Shown: positions 1-11,510 of the stretch, in pieces
Layout: each line of letters starts with the position of its first letter
Numbering within the stretch: position 1 is the first letter of the stretch
DNA from: Ectocarpus siliculosus
Taxonomy: Eukaryota; Sar; Phaeophyceae; Ectocarpales; Ectocarpaceae
Reading direction: 5' to 3'
Assembly (NCBI GenBank): GCA_000310025.1
Contig: FN648482.1
Coordinates: 1 to 64,000, forward strand
Length of the DNA: 64,000 nucleotides
Position numbers and translations under genes: made by a program
Notes under the pieces: generated by a model
Seen by the model: only the letters and a program-made list of their open reading frames with translations
Told to the model about the DNA's origin: nothing
Databases searched by the model: none

Positions 1-247
1 CAGGTACTATACCTTGGCCAGGTTACCCAACCCCACTCATGTGGTAATGGGGGGCGTACCCAAAAGGTCGCTCGTGCCGAACCCTGCCCAGGTACTTGAC
101 CTTGCCCAGGTTACCTAACCCTAGTCATGTGATAATGGGGGGCGTACCCAAAAGGTCGCTCGTGCCGAACCCTGCCCAGGTACTTGATCTTGCCCAGGTT
201 ACCTACCCCTAGTCAACGCCTAATGGGGGGCGTACCGATAAAGTCCC
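1..247. repeat. 88-bp tandem repeat, about 2.7 copies, open at the left edge
   Basis: A unit containing AATGGGGGGCGTACC recurs at about 46, 134 and 222, giving a period of 88 bp. Each full unit also contains an ACCTTGCCCAGGTTACC-like segment. The last copy decays into a long C run at about 244-258. The array starts before the window. No coding potential was seen. Confidence 0.9.
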
Positions 248-258
248 CCCCCCCCCCC

Positions 259-1339
259 AACCTTGTGGCTTAACCGAATGGCCACGGGTGTGGTATTATT
301 GCTGTGTATGTGTATGCCAGGGTCGAGTCAACCACAGCTATTAACAGCTGCCATTCGAGCCACCATGAGACGCCACCTGCTCTACGTAGCTTTGGTTAAT
401 TTCTTGCGGGCAAATAAATGCCTGGGCCCCATTCCAGCTTGAATCATGAAAGCAAGTCTGGCATACATGGTGTGGTGGTTGTCTCTTCATCGTTGAGGTA
501 CAAGCGTGCTGTCTTCTTTCTTGCGCGCACAGCGGTTTTACCGGCACGTCCGTTCGTGTTCACATTATGCGAGGCATTCCACAGGCAAGTGCGCGAGAGA
601 CTGCATGCGGGAAAGCACGTGATGAGGACGCGTGTGCCATCCTGGCTATCACCCCCCATATTCCCCGATTTTTTTACCCCTCTATTCCGTGTACACGGAG
701 GCGTCTGGAACGGTTGAAGACAACAACAACAGCAACAACAACCACAACACCATGGGTTCTTGCTTCAAAAGGCCTTCATCGCACGGGCGATGTATCACTC
801 CACAAAATTCTGTAAGTCCTCTTAGTCGCTTGAGTACACGGTTTACGTAAGATTTCAGACCCCCTACACGCAATGCGTACCTCGCGTGACCACATGTGAA
901 CCCGTAGAGAGTCATCACCGGGTGTGGTATCTTATGCAACAGGCAACCTACGGTCCAATATGTTGAGGCAAGACGCAACTGGTCCAAAGATGCACAAGAA
1001 AAGGCTTAAACCCAAATCCACAGATACTCACCGTACGCCCTTGGTCGCTACATGTAGTCACGTACTGCTAAGTCACCCGCCGCCAAACCATGTCTCTGGG
1101 CCCAGGTTAGAAGAACCGTTCTGCGAAGTGCAGAGCGCAGAGGCACGGAGGGACAAAATGGGGAAATGAAATAGCATGATCTAGCACGCAAGCCACCACA
1201 AGTACGGTAGCAGAGGAAAGGTTTCGGTGTTACTCACAATTCTGAGGAGCAGCGGGTTTGGCACAGCACCCATACGTAGGGCAAAAATTATGTTGTACCG
1301 GAAGAATAAAATACATATATCTATGTTTTAGAGGGGCAT
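259..1339. other. No recognisable gene
   Basis: Only short overlapping open frames occur, with no shared frame and no family motif. A CAA/ACAAC-rich patch lies at about 720-750. I see nothing else to annotate here. Confidence 0.6.
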
Positions 1340-1643
1340 GCCGGGTAGATACCAGTCCTCCCACCAATCACATGTCGACTATGTAGTACATTATGTAGTA
1401 CAGAGACAGCTGATTGGGCGATGGCCACGCCGCCGAGCGGGAATCCTCCGAAAGACGTAGCACAGCAGCAGCAGCACATGACACACGTAGACAACACGCG
1501 AGACAACCAGCACAGCAGCACACGAGACTGCTGTGGACCAAGGGCAGCCAAAGGCACGCATAATAGGAGGTCGGGTTCGACTGTTAGAGCCGGTTGGCTG
1601 CTTGTCGGCAGCACCACAAGCGAAGGAGGCGACACAGGTCAAA

Positions 1644-1646
<3 letters not shown>

Positions 1647-1695
<49 letters not shown>
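1647..1695. repeat. (CTG)n microsatellite
   Basis: An almost pure CTG run with one interruption (CTACTG) inside copy A. Open frames crossing it read as poly-Cys, poly-Ala or poly-Leu depending on frame. Confidence 0.95.
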
Positions 1696-1696
<1 letters not shown>

Positions 1697-2084
1697 AGGC
1701 CGATCTTTTGAGCTTACTACACAGCAGTGGTGCATCCCTAACCCAATGAGACGTACAAACTGCTGCAGGCCAAGGCGGCCAAAGGAACACATCATACATA
1801 CGATGCATCGAGAGCGATTTGTGAAGCCCGTTGCCTGCTGCTAGAGCGTATAAGCGAGTGAAGCAAGTGCACACAAGTCAATCAATCTGCGGCTATCTTC
1901 GCCGGGCGGATCTATCTTCTCTCCATCCACAACAGACCCGCGCAAAAACAGAGAGACAATGAGATGTACACACGCTGCAGGCCAAGGCGACCAAATACAT
2001 ACACACATAGAGGGCGTCGGGGGCGATTTTAAGGGCCCGTTGCCGCTGCTACGAGCGTAAGTGGTGCACATCATCCACACAGCG

Positions 2085-2113
2085 ACAGCAGCAGCAGCAG
2101 CAGCAGCAGCAGC

Positions 2114-2155
<42 letters not shown>
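2085..2155. repeat. (CAG)n microsatellite
   Basis: About 70 bp of CAG with one CGG interruption, inside copy A and opposite in sense to the CTG run upstream. Confidence 0.95.
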
Positions 2156-2375
2156 TGATGATGGTTCATGAAAGCTTCGTCCACACCACACAACACTTTC
2201 TTCACTCTTCCCCGCGCTGCTAAACAGCAGCAGTCTGGGTATACGGCTGACTGGTGGTGTTGGGTGAGGTGTGAGCGTGTGCAGTAGCAGTGGTGTGGCC
2301 TCTCTGTGAGGCTCCATCCATATCTATTGCGCCTGCGTCTCTTTCTCCGCCCGTTCTTTTTCGCGCTTCGCGCGA

Positions 2376-4294
2376 AATAATTTAATTAGTTTTTGTTGTA
2401 CCCCTGTGTATGGGATCTGAGCCGCGGGTTTGCGGGTAAGATCGAGACCGGAATGGCGATTTTTTACTGTCGGAGCCTCCCATCGGTAGCGGGACACATG
2501 TTTTTTGTACTAGAAATAGACTGGTACTTTGGCTGCCGTCGGTGACGGGACACGTTTGAAAAGGGGCACAGGAGGGGCACACATCACCTGCGATATTGGC
2601 AACACACAGCAGACACAGCATACCCAGCACACAGCACATAGCACACAGAGAAGGCGGAGGAGTGTGTGGGACACGGAAGCAACACGCCCCCGCTGCTGCT
2701 GCTGCTTCTGCTTTGCCACAAGCACACAGACAGCTACTGCTGCTGCTGTAGCTGTAGGAAAGAAGCGGCTTGATGATGCATGATGGTCAGACGCAAACAA
2801 ACAATGTATGCAAACGGTTGGCGCACTGACGCAGTGGCACCATAGTACACTCTAGCAACTGCTGCTGTTCTTCTGTGTATGGTGGTCTGGCGTGGTGCTG
2901 AACAACTGGGAGAGACAGAGATCAGGCAGATCAGAGATGGTATCTGATGCTCGATTTTTGCCGTTGAGAATTCATTCATGTGGAAGGCAGCAGCAGCAGC
3001 AGAGTTTAACAGGCGGGATATTTCACTGCACACATCATCACAAGCGCGGATCTCGAGGCGGCACCACCTCTCTCGACATGTTGGTTGCTCGAATCACCGC
3101 TGTGGTGCTACCGCTGGCCTCCTGTTGAGAACGATGGCGTGCTTTTGTGTTGAAACGCTACAGCAGTGATAGATAGACTAGATAGATAGGCACATGAAGA
3201 TGTTTTTTGACAAGTGCTGCTTGTGCGCTGCAAAACAGCACCGAGAGTGGACAAAAGGGGACAGTCATTCAGAGCGCAGACACATCCAGGTCATTTCCTG
3301 CTTATTCTGCATCATGTGCGGCAACCCACTTGTGAATCGACGTCGTGGTCGTCGAGAGAAAGGCCTAGACTTTCTTCCTATTTTTTTTTCTTTTTTTTCC
3401 AGGCGCCGCCAGTAAAAAATCGCCACCGGAATCAATCATTAATACCATGTACGAGTAACAACGTCTAGCTGTTGGTTAACCGACTTTTTCATGTGGCTTG
3501 GGAAACAGAAAGTGGACTTCATGGTCCCCAGAGTAGTCAAGGGCCCTCCTCGCTCACTACTGCTGTCGTGCTACAAGGCCTGCTGTGGACATTTTGTCCG
3601 GTTCTGATCCTTGGCCATTGAAGCACGCCGCCGCAGGTTCAAGATCGAGATCGATTGTGCGTTTTACAACTCACGTTCGGCGTACATCCGTCCCTGGCAA
3701 AGACGACACGACCTTGCTTCTGCTGGTGTGTCAGGATTCGCCACGATGACGCCGCCGGGGGAGTCTCGCCCTGATTCCACCCGTCTCGACTCCCTTCTAC
3801 GCCTGCTCTTGCCTCTACTGCTCCGGTCCTGGTGCACCCCTTTGGCCTCTTGTCTGTGGCCGCTTGTCTGTGGTCGTTTCTCAAACACAAAAGCGAGAAA
3901 GGGGCGTTTGCCCGGCGATTAGGTACCGCACCGATCTCCCGTGGTCTCCTGTTTGGTCCGACCCGCGAAGTGGTTATCTAGGTGTAGCATGAGTCTCCCT
4001 CTCCCTGCTGGCAGATGCCTGGACCCGGTTGATCGCCATTGCAAATGAGGTTGCACTCTCAGCAGTAGCCCAATTCTTTTTTATCCCACTGTGAAATTGC
4101 CCGCCTTTTTTTTTTAGCCCGCCATAGGGTTCAGAACCAGAACCTATTTTTCACCACAACGCTTCATCCCTCATCCCGCGCCTTAGCATGCTAGTGATGG
4201 ACTCGACCCCCGGAGCATACAGCCACATGCAACATCAGCACGGCAGAAGCACAACCCTTGCAGACGAGGTTCAAGCAAAGGGCGGGCCACCGTT
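2376..4294. other. No recognisable gene
   Basis: Contains ACAGCACACAG-type short tandem repeats (about 2,600-2,660), scattered CTG/CAG clusters and T- or C-runs. No open frame here has a protein-like composition over more than about 100 codons. Confidence 0.5.
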
Positions 4295-4411
4295 ATGAGT
4301 GCAGCACCGGTGGGAGACCGCTCGAAACACCAGGCGCCACTCGGCGAGAACGAGAAGTCGGGGTTCCGCCGCGTCTTTCATCGGGGGACAGCTGCGGGAG
4401 CGACAGTGATG
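4295..4411 (+). CDS. Candidate first exon of an unrecognised gene
   Basis: An ATG at 4,295 opens a 39-codon stretch beginning MSAAPVGDRSKHQAPLGENE, which runs straight into a good splice donor (GTAAGC) at 4,412. The C-terminal part reads FRRVFHRGTAAGATVM, a basic segment followed by a small-residue segment, as might occur before a membrane helix. I could not find a convincing next exon; the region downstream becomes a CT- and C-rich run. The product is unknown. The evidence is only the start codon, composition and donor. Confidence 0.3.
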
Positions 4412-4680
4412 GTAAGCACTCTAAAGCCACATATACTTGTGGGCATTCAATCTCAGCGTAGGTAGACAACCAGTCCATTGTTCCGCTTCGTTGGTTACAG
4501 ACTTGTAGGAGTTGACTTGATACCCACACCATATCGCATATCCAACGAAACAAACTCGAACTAGGTAGGAGCTACAGGCAGGTACCGATATACTGTAGAC
4601 AGACACGTAACACCACGTGCACGACCCCGGTAGCTCCGATGCTCTAGTGGTTACCGTCGTATTCCTGCTGCCAGCAGGTT

Positions 4681-4735
4681 CAAACGCTCTCTCTCCCTCT
4701 CTCTCTCTCCCCCCCCCCCCCTCTCTCTCTCTGGA
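4681..4735. repeat. (CT)n and C-run low-complexity tract
   Basis: CTCTCTCCCTCTCTCTCTCT followed by a run of about 12 C and more CT. Simple sequence only. Confidence 0.95.
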
Positions 4736-4974
4736 GTGGAAGAATTTTCATTTGGCCGCGGAAAACGTAGTACTTCGAGTAGTTGTTGAACACTCGTTCC
4801 GGTCTCCGTTCGTGCACCGTCTCCGTTTGTGGACAAATTGCACTTCCAATAAATACTTCGAGCTCACGTTCGACGAGGGAAAAGAGACGGCAAAATCCTT
4901 CTCGCGATGCAAAATAAGGCAAGAACCGAAGGAGGAAAAAACGTTGAATGAATCGGCAGCAGACCCATCGTAGA

Positions 4975-5880
4975 AACTTCCAACAGCAGATCGTCTCCCA
5001 CCAATCACACATCGGCTTTGTAAGACATTTTGTAAGACAGAGACAGATGATTAGGCCAATGGCACGACGCTCGGGGAGAATCCCCCAAATCCTCTTGAAA
5101 AACAGACGCAGCACAGCAGCAGCACACGTAGACAGCATACGAGACAACCAGCACAGAAGCAGCATACAAGACTGCTGTAGGCCAAGGGCGGCCAAAGGCA
5201 CAAATCATAGGGGGCGTCGGGTGTGACTCTTAGAGCTCGTTGCCTGCTGTTGGCAGCACAAGCGAGGGACGACGCAAGACAACCTGCGGTCTGTCTTCAT
5301 CACCTGCCGATCTTTGGAGCTTCCCACACAGAGGCACCCCCACGACACAGACAACGAGATGTGCACACTGCTGTAGGCCAAGGGCAGCCAAAGGCACACA
5401 CATGGCAGGCATCGGAAACGATTGTATGGCCCGAGACACAAGTCCAGTCTATCTGTGGTCTGTCTTCGTCTGCAGGCTAATCTTTGCCTGCACAACAGAC
5501 GCACCCCCGACACAGAGGCAAGTGAGACGTACACTGCAGGCGGAGGCCAAATACACGCATCGTAGGAGGCGTCGGGACCGGTTTTTAGAGCCCGTTGCTC
5601 GCTGCTACCAGCGTAAGCGAGGAAAGCAAGTGCACAGCCACGCACAGCAGCAGCAGCTGCTGCTGCTGCAGCTACGTGTAGTAGCTGATGATGAGAGCTC
5701 GCCCATACCAGCGCTCTCATTCATCCCCGGGCTGCTAGACAGCAGACATCTGACTGACTGGGGGTGTCGGGTGAGGTGTGAGGGTGTCCAGTCGTGGCCT
5801 CTGTGATGGCGTAGGCTCCATCCACATCTATCTGCGCTTGCTTTGATGTCTCTCTCCGCCACTTCTTTTCGCGCTAGGCA
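4975..5880. repeat. CAG-rich dispersed repeat, copy B
   Basis: A diverged direct copy of 1,340-2,375, starting near CTCCCACCAATCACACA at 4,997 and ending in TTTTCGCGCT at about 5,874. It has three GGCCAAGGGC-type subunits (about 5,178, 5,375 and 5,530). The triplet runs are much shorter than in copy A (CAGCAGCAGCAGCTGCTGCTG at about 5,646), so the triplet expansions are copy-specific. Confidence 0.7.
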
Positions 5881-6222
5881 CACATAGAACGAAGAAGCCG
5901 AGGCGATGGACTTGGTACATCAGTCCGATGCTGATACCCGTGCAGAAACAATTCACACGGTACAGGGGGTGGCCTTAGCCATCCGGAGTGGCGCTTGCAA
6001 TATACTGAGGTAGAGGTACACACCGCGCGACGCGCCTACGCATTCTACCCCTTTTGTTTAGCTCCCCTCGTTTCGCTCTCGGTATGTGTTGCAATATGGA
6101 AACGTTAGCACATGGCCAGTATGAGTCAATGTTCACGGTGCCCCTATCTCCGCCGTGGTGGTTCGACGGGCTCCGCTGAGTACAAGTCTTGCCCATAAAG
6201 GTACTCCCCCCCTTCCTTTATC

Positions 6223-6335
6223 TGAGCCAGGTCCGGTGAGAACCCGGCGTGCTCCGCCCCGGCTTTGTAGGGATGCAGGTCAATGATTTAACGACTATAA
6301 TACGGTATGCACGACTACGAGTACACCCCCACCCC
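6223..6335 (+). mobile_element. C-tailed short retroposon, 5'-truncated copy
   Basis: Matches the last part of the repeats at 18,421-19,105 and 37,483-38,020: GGTCCGGTGAGAACCCGGCG, then CCCCGGCTTTGTAGGGATGC, then GACTACGAGTACACCCCC and a C-rich tail. Only the 3' third is present. Loss of the 5' part with retention of the same 3' end is the usual product of incomplete reverse transcription in LINE/SINE-type elements. Confidence 0.6.
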
Positions 6336-7194
6336 TCCAAGCAGCGAAAGTCATCCTGGGAAGCCCCAAGCGCGCAAATCATGCAGCCGTCAGGGCAGAA
6401 CTGGGGATCCAATCGTTACGATCGGGAAGAGATGCAAGGAAGCTGACATGCAGTACCGCATGTGCGGTACGGGAGAGAAGAGGTTGCCGAGAATAGTCTG
6501 GGAGGCGACGTGGGCAAATAAAAAGAGGGGTAGACAACCCACGGAGTGGGTCAAGGTTGTAGAGGACGTATTGAAGGAGTTCGTTATTATTTTCTCTATG
6601 CGTCGTCATGTTTTTTCTTGATTTAACCTGACCTCGGCGTATCTGTGGTGTTTGAAGTGTATCATAGATTCGCCTTGGCACGCTGTACGGCTTCTTTAAT
6701 ACGATGAAAAATGAACTTTCTCGCTTTGAACGCTATCCACTTTGGCTTACTTCGTGTGATGCTTGTGTCTCATGTACGCAATCCAGGAAACAGACAATTT
6801 TTTTTCTTCGCCACCTCCCACCGTTTGCAGCCATGTTCCGGTGATTACCGAAGGAGCATGCCGCCATGTCGAAGAGGCGGCTGTTTTCCCTCCTGGCGAG
6901 CGTCAGGGGCGCCGTAGCATGGCGAAGGAGGGGGTAGGAGGCTCGGCGGGCCGCGGTGCTGGACGTTAAGAAGTGTGCTTCCCAAGTTGGGGGTCCACTG
7001 TGCGTTAGTCAATGGCAAAGGAAGGCTCGTGATGAGGGGTCTTTGTGAAGGTGGCGGTGGGATGCGATTCCTTCTTGAAGCCCACCGATTTCTAGTGTTG
7101 CTCGTTGACCTATCGAGGACCGATCAGGCGGCGCAGATGACAGCCCCGTTTGACATCTCCGCGCTCGCCGCGCACACGAGGTAGGTTAAGGGCG

Positions 7195-7227
7195 GTGATA
7201 TATATATATATATTTTTTTTTTTTCCG
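7195..7227. repeat. (TA)n followed by T-run
   Basis: GATATATATATATATA directly followed by about 15 T. Simple sequence. It could act as an intron-like pyrimidine tract before the candidate exon at 7,262, but this is not shown. Confidence 0.9.
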
Positions 7228-7261
7228 AGGTGGTCTCGTCTCTGTGTGTCCGTTTATTGAC

Positions 7262-7483
7262 ATGGTAGATGATAATGTTGTTGCTGCCGCTGCCGCTGCT
7301 GTTGTTGCTGCTCCTGCTGCTTCTGGTGGTTATGGTATGTTCAGGAGCGGAGCATCCAGCCTTAATTTCAGGAGCTCGGCAGTACACGGACCGGAGCAGG
7401 ATGCCGCCGCCACCGACGCCGCCAGTGCTGCTGATAGCGGCAGCGCCGGCGAAGGAAACGAGGGCGATAGCGGCGTAGGTCAG
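7262..7483 (+). CDS. Candidate Ala/Ser-rich first exon, unrecognised
   Basis: From the ATG at 7,262 there are 74 open codons, beginning MVDDNVVAAAAAAVVAAPAA and ending GNEGDSGVGQ, that run into a consensus donor (CAG|GTGAGA) at 7,484. The composition is Ala, Gly and Ser rich with acidic residues toward the end. No domain is recognisable. The upstream TA/T tract could instead be a polypyrimidine tract, so this may be an internal exon. No partner exon was identified. Confidence 0.3.
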
Positions 7484-8219
7484 GTGAGACTGGTTGGGCA
7501 GAATGTATCCGAAAGTTTAGTTGTCTGGCGGCGGGGCACGGAGAAGCATATTTGGCCACACACCGTCAAGACATGCTGTCCATCTTTGAGCCAGACCCTG
7601 AGTGAGCAGACTCTGAATTAGCGAGCGCTTGCGATTCGACACCAGCACCGGATGCGAGATACTCCATCGATGATTATCTCGGCTCTCTCGTCGTGTAAAA
7701 ACCTCCACCCTGATCGTCATCATGCCCTCCCCTCCCCACATCAATCAGTCCAAGTCGAAGGGGCGTCGCAACGGCGGCGGGGGAGGTTCTCTTGGGTGCT
7801 GCTATCGTCAACGGAGGGGGGAGGCGGTGCGAGTTCCCCTGTTTTTTCTGAGAGGCACCAACTACGGTGAGGAAACATATTTGCAGAGCGTGTTGTGGAA
7901 TTCATTTTCTTTTGGTATGCGTGCACTATCCCTCTGTGTTTCTTCCTCTGTTCTTGCGACCTAGAGTCCGTCCCGCAGACGTAGCTGCTTGTGTAAACAC
8001 CTAGAGTCCAGCCAGCATCGCATGCACGCTGCGCCGAGAGGTATCGTTTGTTTCATGTTCACCTGTTTTATGTGATGTCTGATCCCCGCTGAGTCATCCT
8101 GCAAAATATCCCGAACAGTGTACCGGTTGGATGAGGCAGATACACACAAAAACACAGACACGACAACGCGTGTCCTCACGATTGTTAACCCTGCTTCAAG
8201 ATTCCGCGGCGTCTTTTGA

Positions 8220-9054
8220 TTGGGCAGCCGGCCGGTTAGCGCGGTCGATGCTTGCTATGGAAACCCGCACACACGTGTACCACAGCATGTTGGAGTGTTT
8301 GTCGGCAACTCTTGCTGTTTGTATTTCTGGTGTGTTTCGTTCTTCGGTCGTGCGTGTCTTCCAGCTGGGTCGACGCCGTGTTTTATGAATGAATTACTGT
8401 TGCACGACGCCGTTCGTGACGCTCGTGCCCCCTGTCCCTGCCTGCCCTTCTCGCACACACCCCTCAACGACATGGGTACCTCCCCTACTCCAAGTACGTG
8501 TCGCCGCCGATCCTTCTCGAGCACCCCGACCTTCATCTATGCCACTCGTAACCGCCGTCGTGCCCCCCCCGCCCCTGCCAGGAGCGAGGGCTGGCGCTCC
8601 ATCCCCGACGCCGCCCCCCCGGGGCACCTGGAAGGAGAAGCGGCACGTTCACCTTCGGCAACGGTGATAGGTTGGCGGCGGCTATCGACGAAGGCTCGCG
8701 AGGAGAGGCTCGTGGCAGGACAAGTTGGTCGCCTGAAGCTGGATCGCAAATCATCTGGTTGGGGGAGGGAGCGGATCAACCTGGATCGTTGCACCTCCGG
8801 TGCGTCCGTCGTCCGCTCTCTGTCTGGGAGAGAGTTCGCCCAGCGAAAAGATGCCGCCAGCGCTCGATCTGCTGCGGTCTCTTGGTTGCTCCGAGCCGCG
8901 AGTGTTGTCTATTAGTATGTATGCTGTAGAACTGGCGGGAGCCTCGCTCTCCGTGCTGGCGGACAGCTGCCTGTGTTTCGTGGTACAAGATACTCGCACT
9001 GTTCTGGACACACAGTCCTTTGTTGACGGGTTTTGGTTTCCCAGGAACTACTGA
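8220..9054 (+). other. Ambiguous coding-like region
   Basis: Three overlapping plus-strand frames look partly protein-like: a Pro-rich stretch around 8,480-8,640, a Gly/Ser-rich stretch at 8,645-8,780, and a 68-codon tail starting MPPALDLLRSLGCSEPRV at about 8,851 and ending TAC TGA at 9,054. None shares a frame with the next, and I found no convincing splice sites joining them. It may be a GC-rich gene with missed introns, or chance open frames. No function can be named. Confidence 0.25.
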
Positions 9055-9124
9055 TGTAGTACGTCGTGGAAGGTGCTAGAGATAACTTACCCGCCTTGCG
9101 AGGCACGGCAAAAATGCATGATTC

Positions 9125-9790
9125 GAGGCGGCCGTTCGGCAATTTTTCACCCTGGGCAACGTCCTTTTACGGTCCAGAAATCGCAGACCTTGGACAAAGT
9201 TCGCCTTTGAGGTGACGTTGGGGCCATTTTACCTTGCCCAGGGTGGGTGCAAGGTTGCAGTTCCGCTGGACCTTACACAAGCTTCGACCCTGTGTGACCC
9301 TGGGGCGTTGTCCACCTTGCGCAAAGGTCCTTGGAAGGTCGAGAAGTCATCGACCTTGGAAACCGTTCGACCTATTGTGATCTTGGTGCTTTTTCCACGT
9401 TGTCGTAGGTCCTTTCAAGGTCAAGAAATCGTAGGCCTTGGGCATGGCTTGCCTTCGTGGTGACCTTGGGGCTTTTTTACCTTGCGCAAGGTGCTTCCAA
9501 GGCCCAGAAATGGCAGGCCTTAGACATGGTTCGGCTGTGAGGTGACCTTGGGGGCATTTTTACCTTGCCCAGGGTGCGTGCAAGGTTACGGTTCCGCCGG
9601 ACCTTGCCCAACGTTTGACCTTGCACTACCTTGGGGCCTTACTTACCTTGCGCAAGGTGCTTCCAAGGCCCAGACATAGTAGACCTTGGACATGGGCACC
9701 CTTGTGGTGACCTTGGGGGCATAATTACCTTGCCCAGGGTGCGTGCAAGGTCTGTCCAAGGTACCGGTGGTGGGTGAACCTTGTGTAAGG
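9125..9790. repeat. 165-bp degenerate tandem repeat
   Basis: ACCTTGCCCAGGG recurs at 9,231, 9,562 and 9,727 (331 = 2 x 165.5, then 165). CTTGCGCAAGGTGCTTCCAA recurs at about 9,481 and 9,647. About four units are present. The ACCTTGCCCAGG core is also the core of the 88-bp repeat at the left edge, so the two arrays probably share an origin. It borders the Copia remnant on its 5' side. Confidence 0.8.
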
Positions 9791-9849
9791 GGGGGGTAGC
9801 GTCCACCTGTGAAACAACAAACGGCAGCAAGCGGAGCTACGGAGGCTAT

Positions 9850-11510
9850 CAACATGGAATAAACTAGCGACTTTTGTCGACCAAGACCAACACCAAGACC
9901 AACACCAAGGTATAAGAATCAAGACTCCATTAGCAGGAGAACCTGTCCGGCTGCCAGCATCTATACCTGTACCAACTAAGTATCAAGAAGCCATGAGGTC
10001 TATGGATGCCGATCAATGGAAAGCAGCTATGGACAAGGATATGAGAAGCCTGAAAGATCATGCTGTGGCTGATCTAGTTCCAATTCAGAGTCTACCTCCT
10101 GGAGCTAAACCCTTTGGATCGAGATGGTTATACAAGATGAAAGCAACCGGAGTTATGAAGGCAAGACTCATCGTCCAAGGCTGGGGACATCGGCATGGAA
10201 TCGACTGTGGAGGAACCTACGCACCTGTGAGTCGATTTAGCTCACAAGTGGTCTTAATGGCGATTGCAGCGGAACGAGGATACGTTGTGGAAACGATGGA
10301 CGTGGTGACTGCATTTCTTCAGAGCAAAGTGGAAGAAGAAGTGTATGTTCGTCAAGCTAAAGGATACGAAATAATGGATGAAGTGACGGGACTACCGCTG
10401 GTGATGAAGCTCAAGAAAAGCTTATACGGGTTGAAGCAGAGCCCTCGGAACTTCGGCAACGCATTTGCCAAAGGAAAAAAAGAAATCGGGTTTACTGCTC
10501 TACTGAGCGACCCGTGCGTATATGTGTACGGTGCTGGACCGATATACTCGATAGTATGTGTGTACGTTTGAAAGACACCGAGCGTGGTTCAAGATTTGAA
10601 GAAGCAACTTTCGGACAAATTCAATATGACGGACGGAGGACCAGCGGAACTACTACTAGGGATGGAGATTTCTCAGAGCGACGGAGAATCGCAGTGAGCC
10701 AACACAAATATGTGATGAACATACTGGACAAGTACCAAATGAAGGACTGCAAATCAGCGGCGACTCCAGGACGCGGGCCAGAAATTGAACAAGAGACGGA
10801 GAATGCTATATATTTAAGTGACGAGGACAAGAACCTCTACCAGGGAATAGTCGGAAGTCTCCTCTTCTTGACTAACACGACGAGATGGGAGATTGGATAT
10901 GCCGTGATGATCCTGTGCAGAGGGATGAACAAGCCTACCAATCAACATATGGTCGGAGCAAAGAGAGTGCTGCGATACCTTCGAGGATGTCCGGATATGC
11001 CCCTAAAGTTCAGGGGAGGACAATGGAACCTGACGTGCTATTGTGACGCGAGCTTCGATGGATCGGGCGAGAGACTTCAGAAGCGTTCTTCTACCGGATA
11101 CATCTTCATACTGGCGGGAGGCGCCATCAGTGCAGCATCAACTCTGCAGAAGCTAACAGCACAATCAAGTGTACATGCGGAGATCATCGCGATGGCTACA
11201 GCAGGGAGGGAAGCAATTTATCTGCAAGGTGTACTATCGGAAGTTGGATTTCCATGCGGCAACATCCCGCTTCATTCGGACTCAACGGGAGCACTGAGCA
11301 CAGCAGGAAACTCCATGTTTCGAGGCCGCAGCAAGTTCATCAGCACGAGATACTGCCTACTTCGCCAGACGTCAACCAGGGAAATGTTGTGCTAAAGTTC
11401 GTGAGGAGTGAGGAGCAGCTTGTGGACATATTGACCAAGCATCTGGAAGGTGTCCAATTGGTCAAACTGCGGACATTGGTTCAGGAACATGGAGGATCTA
11501 CGAAATAGGA
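9850..11510 (+). mobile_element. Ty1/Copia retrotransposon remnant (RT and RNase H part)
   Basis: An old Copia copy. What is left is the 3' half of pol: the reverse transcriptase N-terminal part (KMKATGVMKARLIVQGWG, TAFLQSKVEEEVYVRQ, KKSLYGLKQSPR), the later RT part and RNase H (YCDASFDGSG, SSTGYIF, SSVHAEIIAMA), and the usual Copia C-terminal segment (EEQLVDILTKHLEG). Gag, protease and integrase are not seen, and no flanking LTR pair could be found. The 5' side abuts the 165-bp tandem array. It is broken, with at least about two breaks in the coding region besides the missing 5' half. Confidence 0.9.

Larger units (their letters stand above)
1340..2375. repeat. CAG-rich dispersed repeat, copy A (about 1 kb)
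   Basis: This block aligns by eye, in the same orientation, with 4,975-5,880. Shared landmarks in order are CTCCCACCAATCACA, GAGACAACCAGCACAG, a recurrent CTGCAGGCCAAGG / GTCGGG...GAGCCCGTTGC motif, and a closing GGCTCCATCCA...TTTTCGCGCT segment. Inside it a subunit of roughly 200 bp (GGCCAAGGCGGCCAAAGG, then a GCCCGTTGC box, then GCGTAAGCGA) recurs about three times. It contains pure CTG/CAG runs. The long Ala, Ser or Cys runs in translated frames come from these triplets and are not evidence of a gene. Confidence 0.75.

Noticed and set aside
1391-2317. Long poly-Ala, poly-Ser and poly-Cys open frames on both strands
   Set aside because: They are translations of CTG/CAG runs; flanking residues show no coding character and the block is a dispersed repeat.
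4651-5201. Arg/Glu-rich frames around 4.7 kb
   Set aside because: They come from the CT/GA-rich tract; there is no continuation into protein-like sequence.
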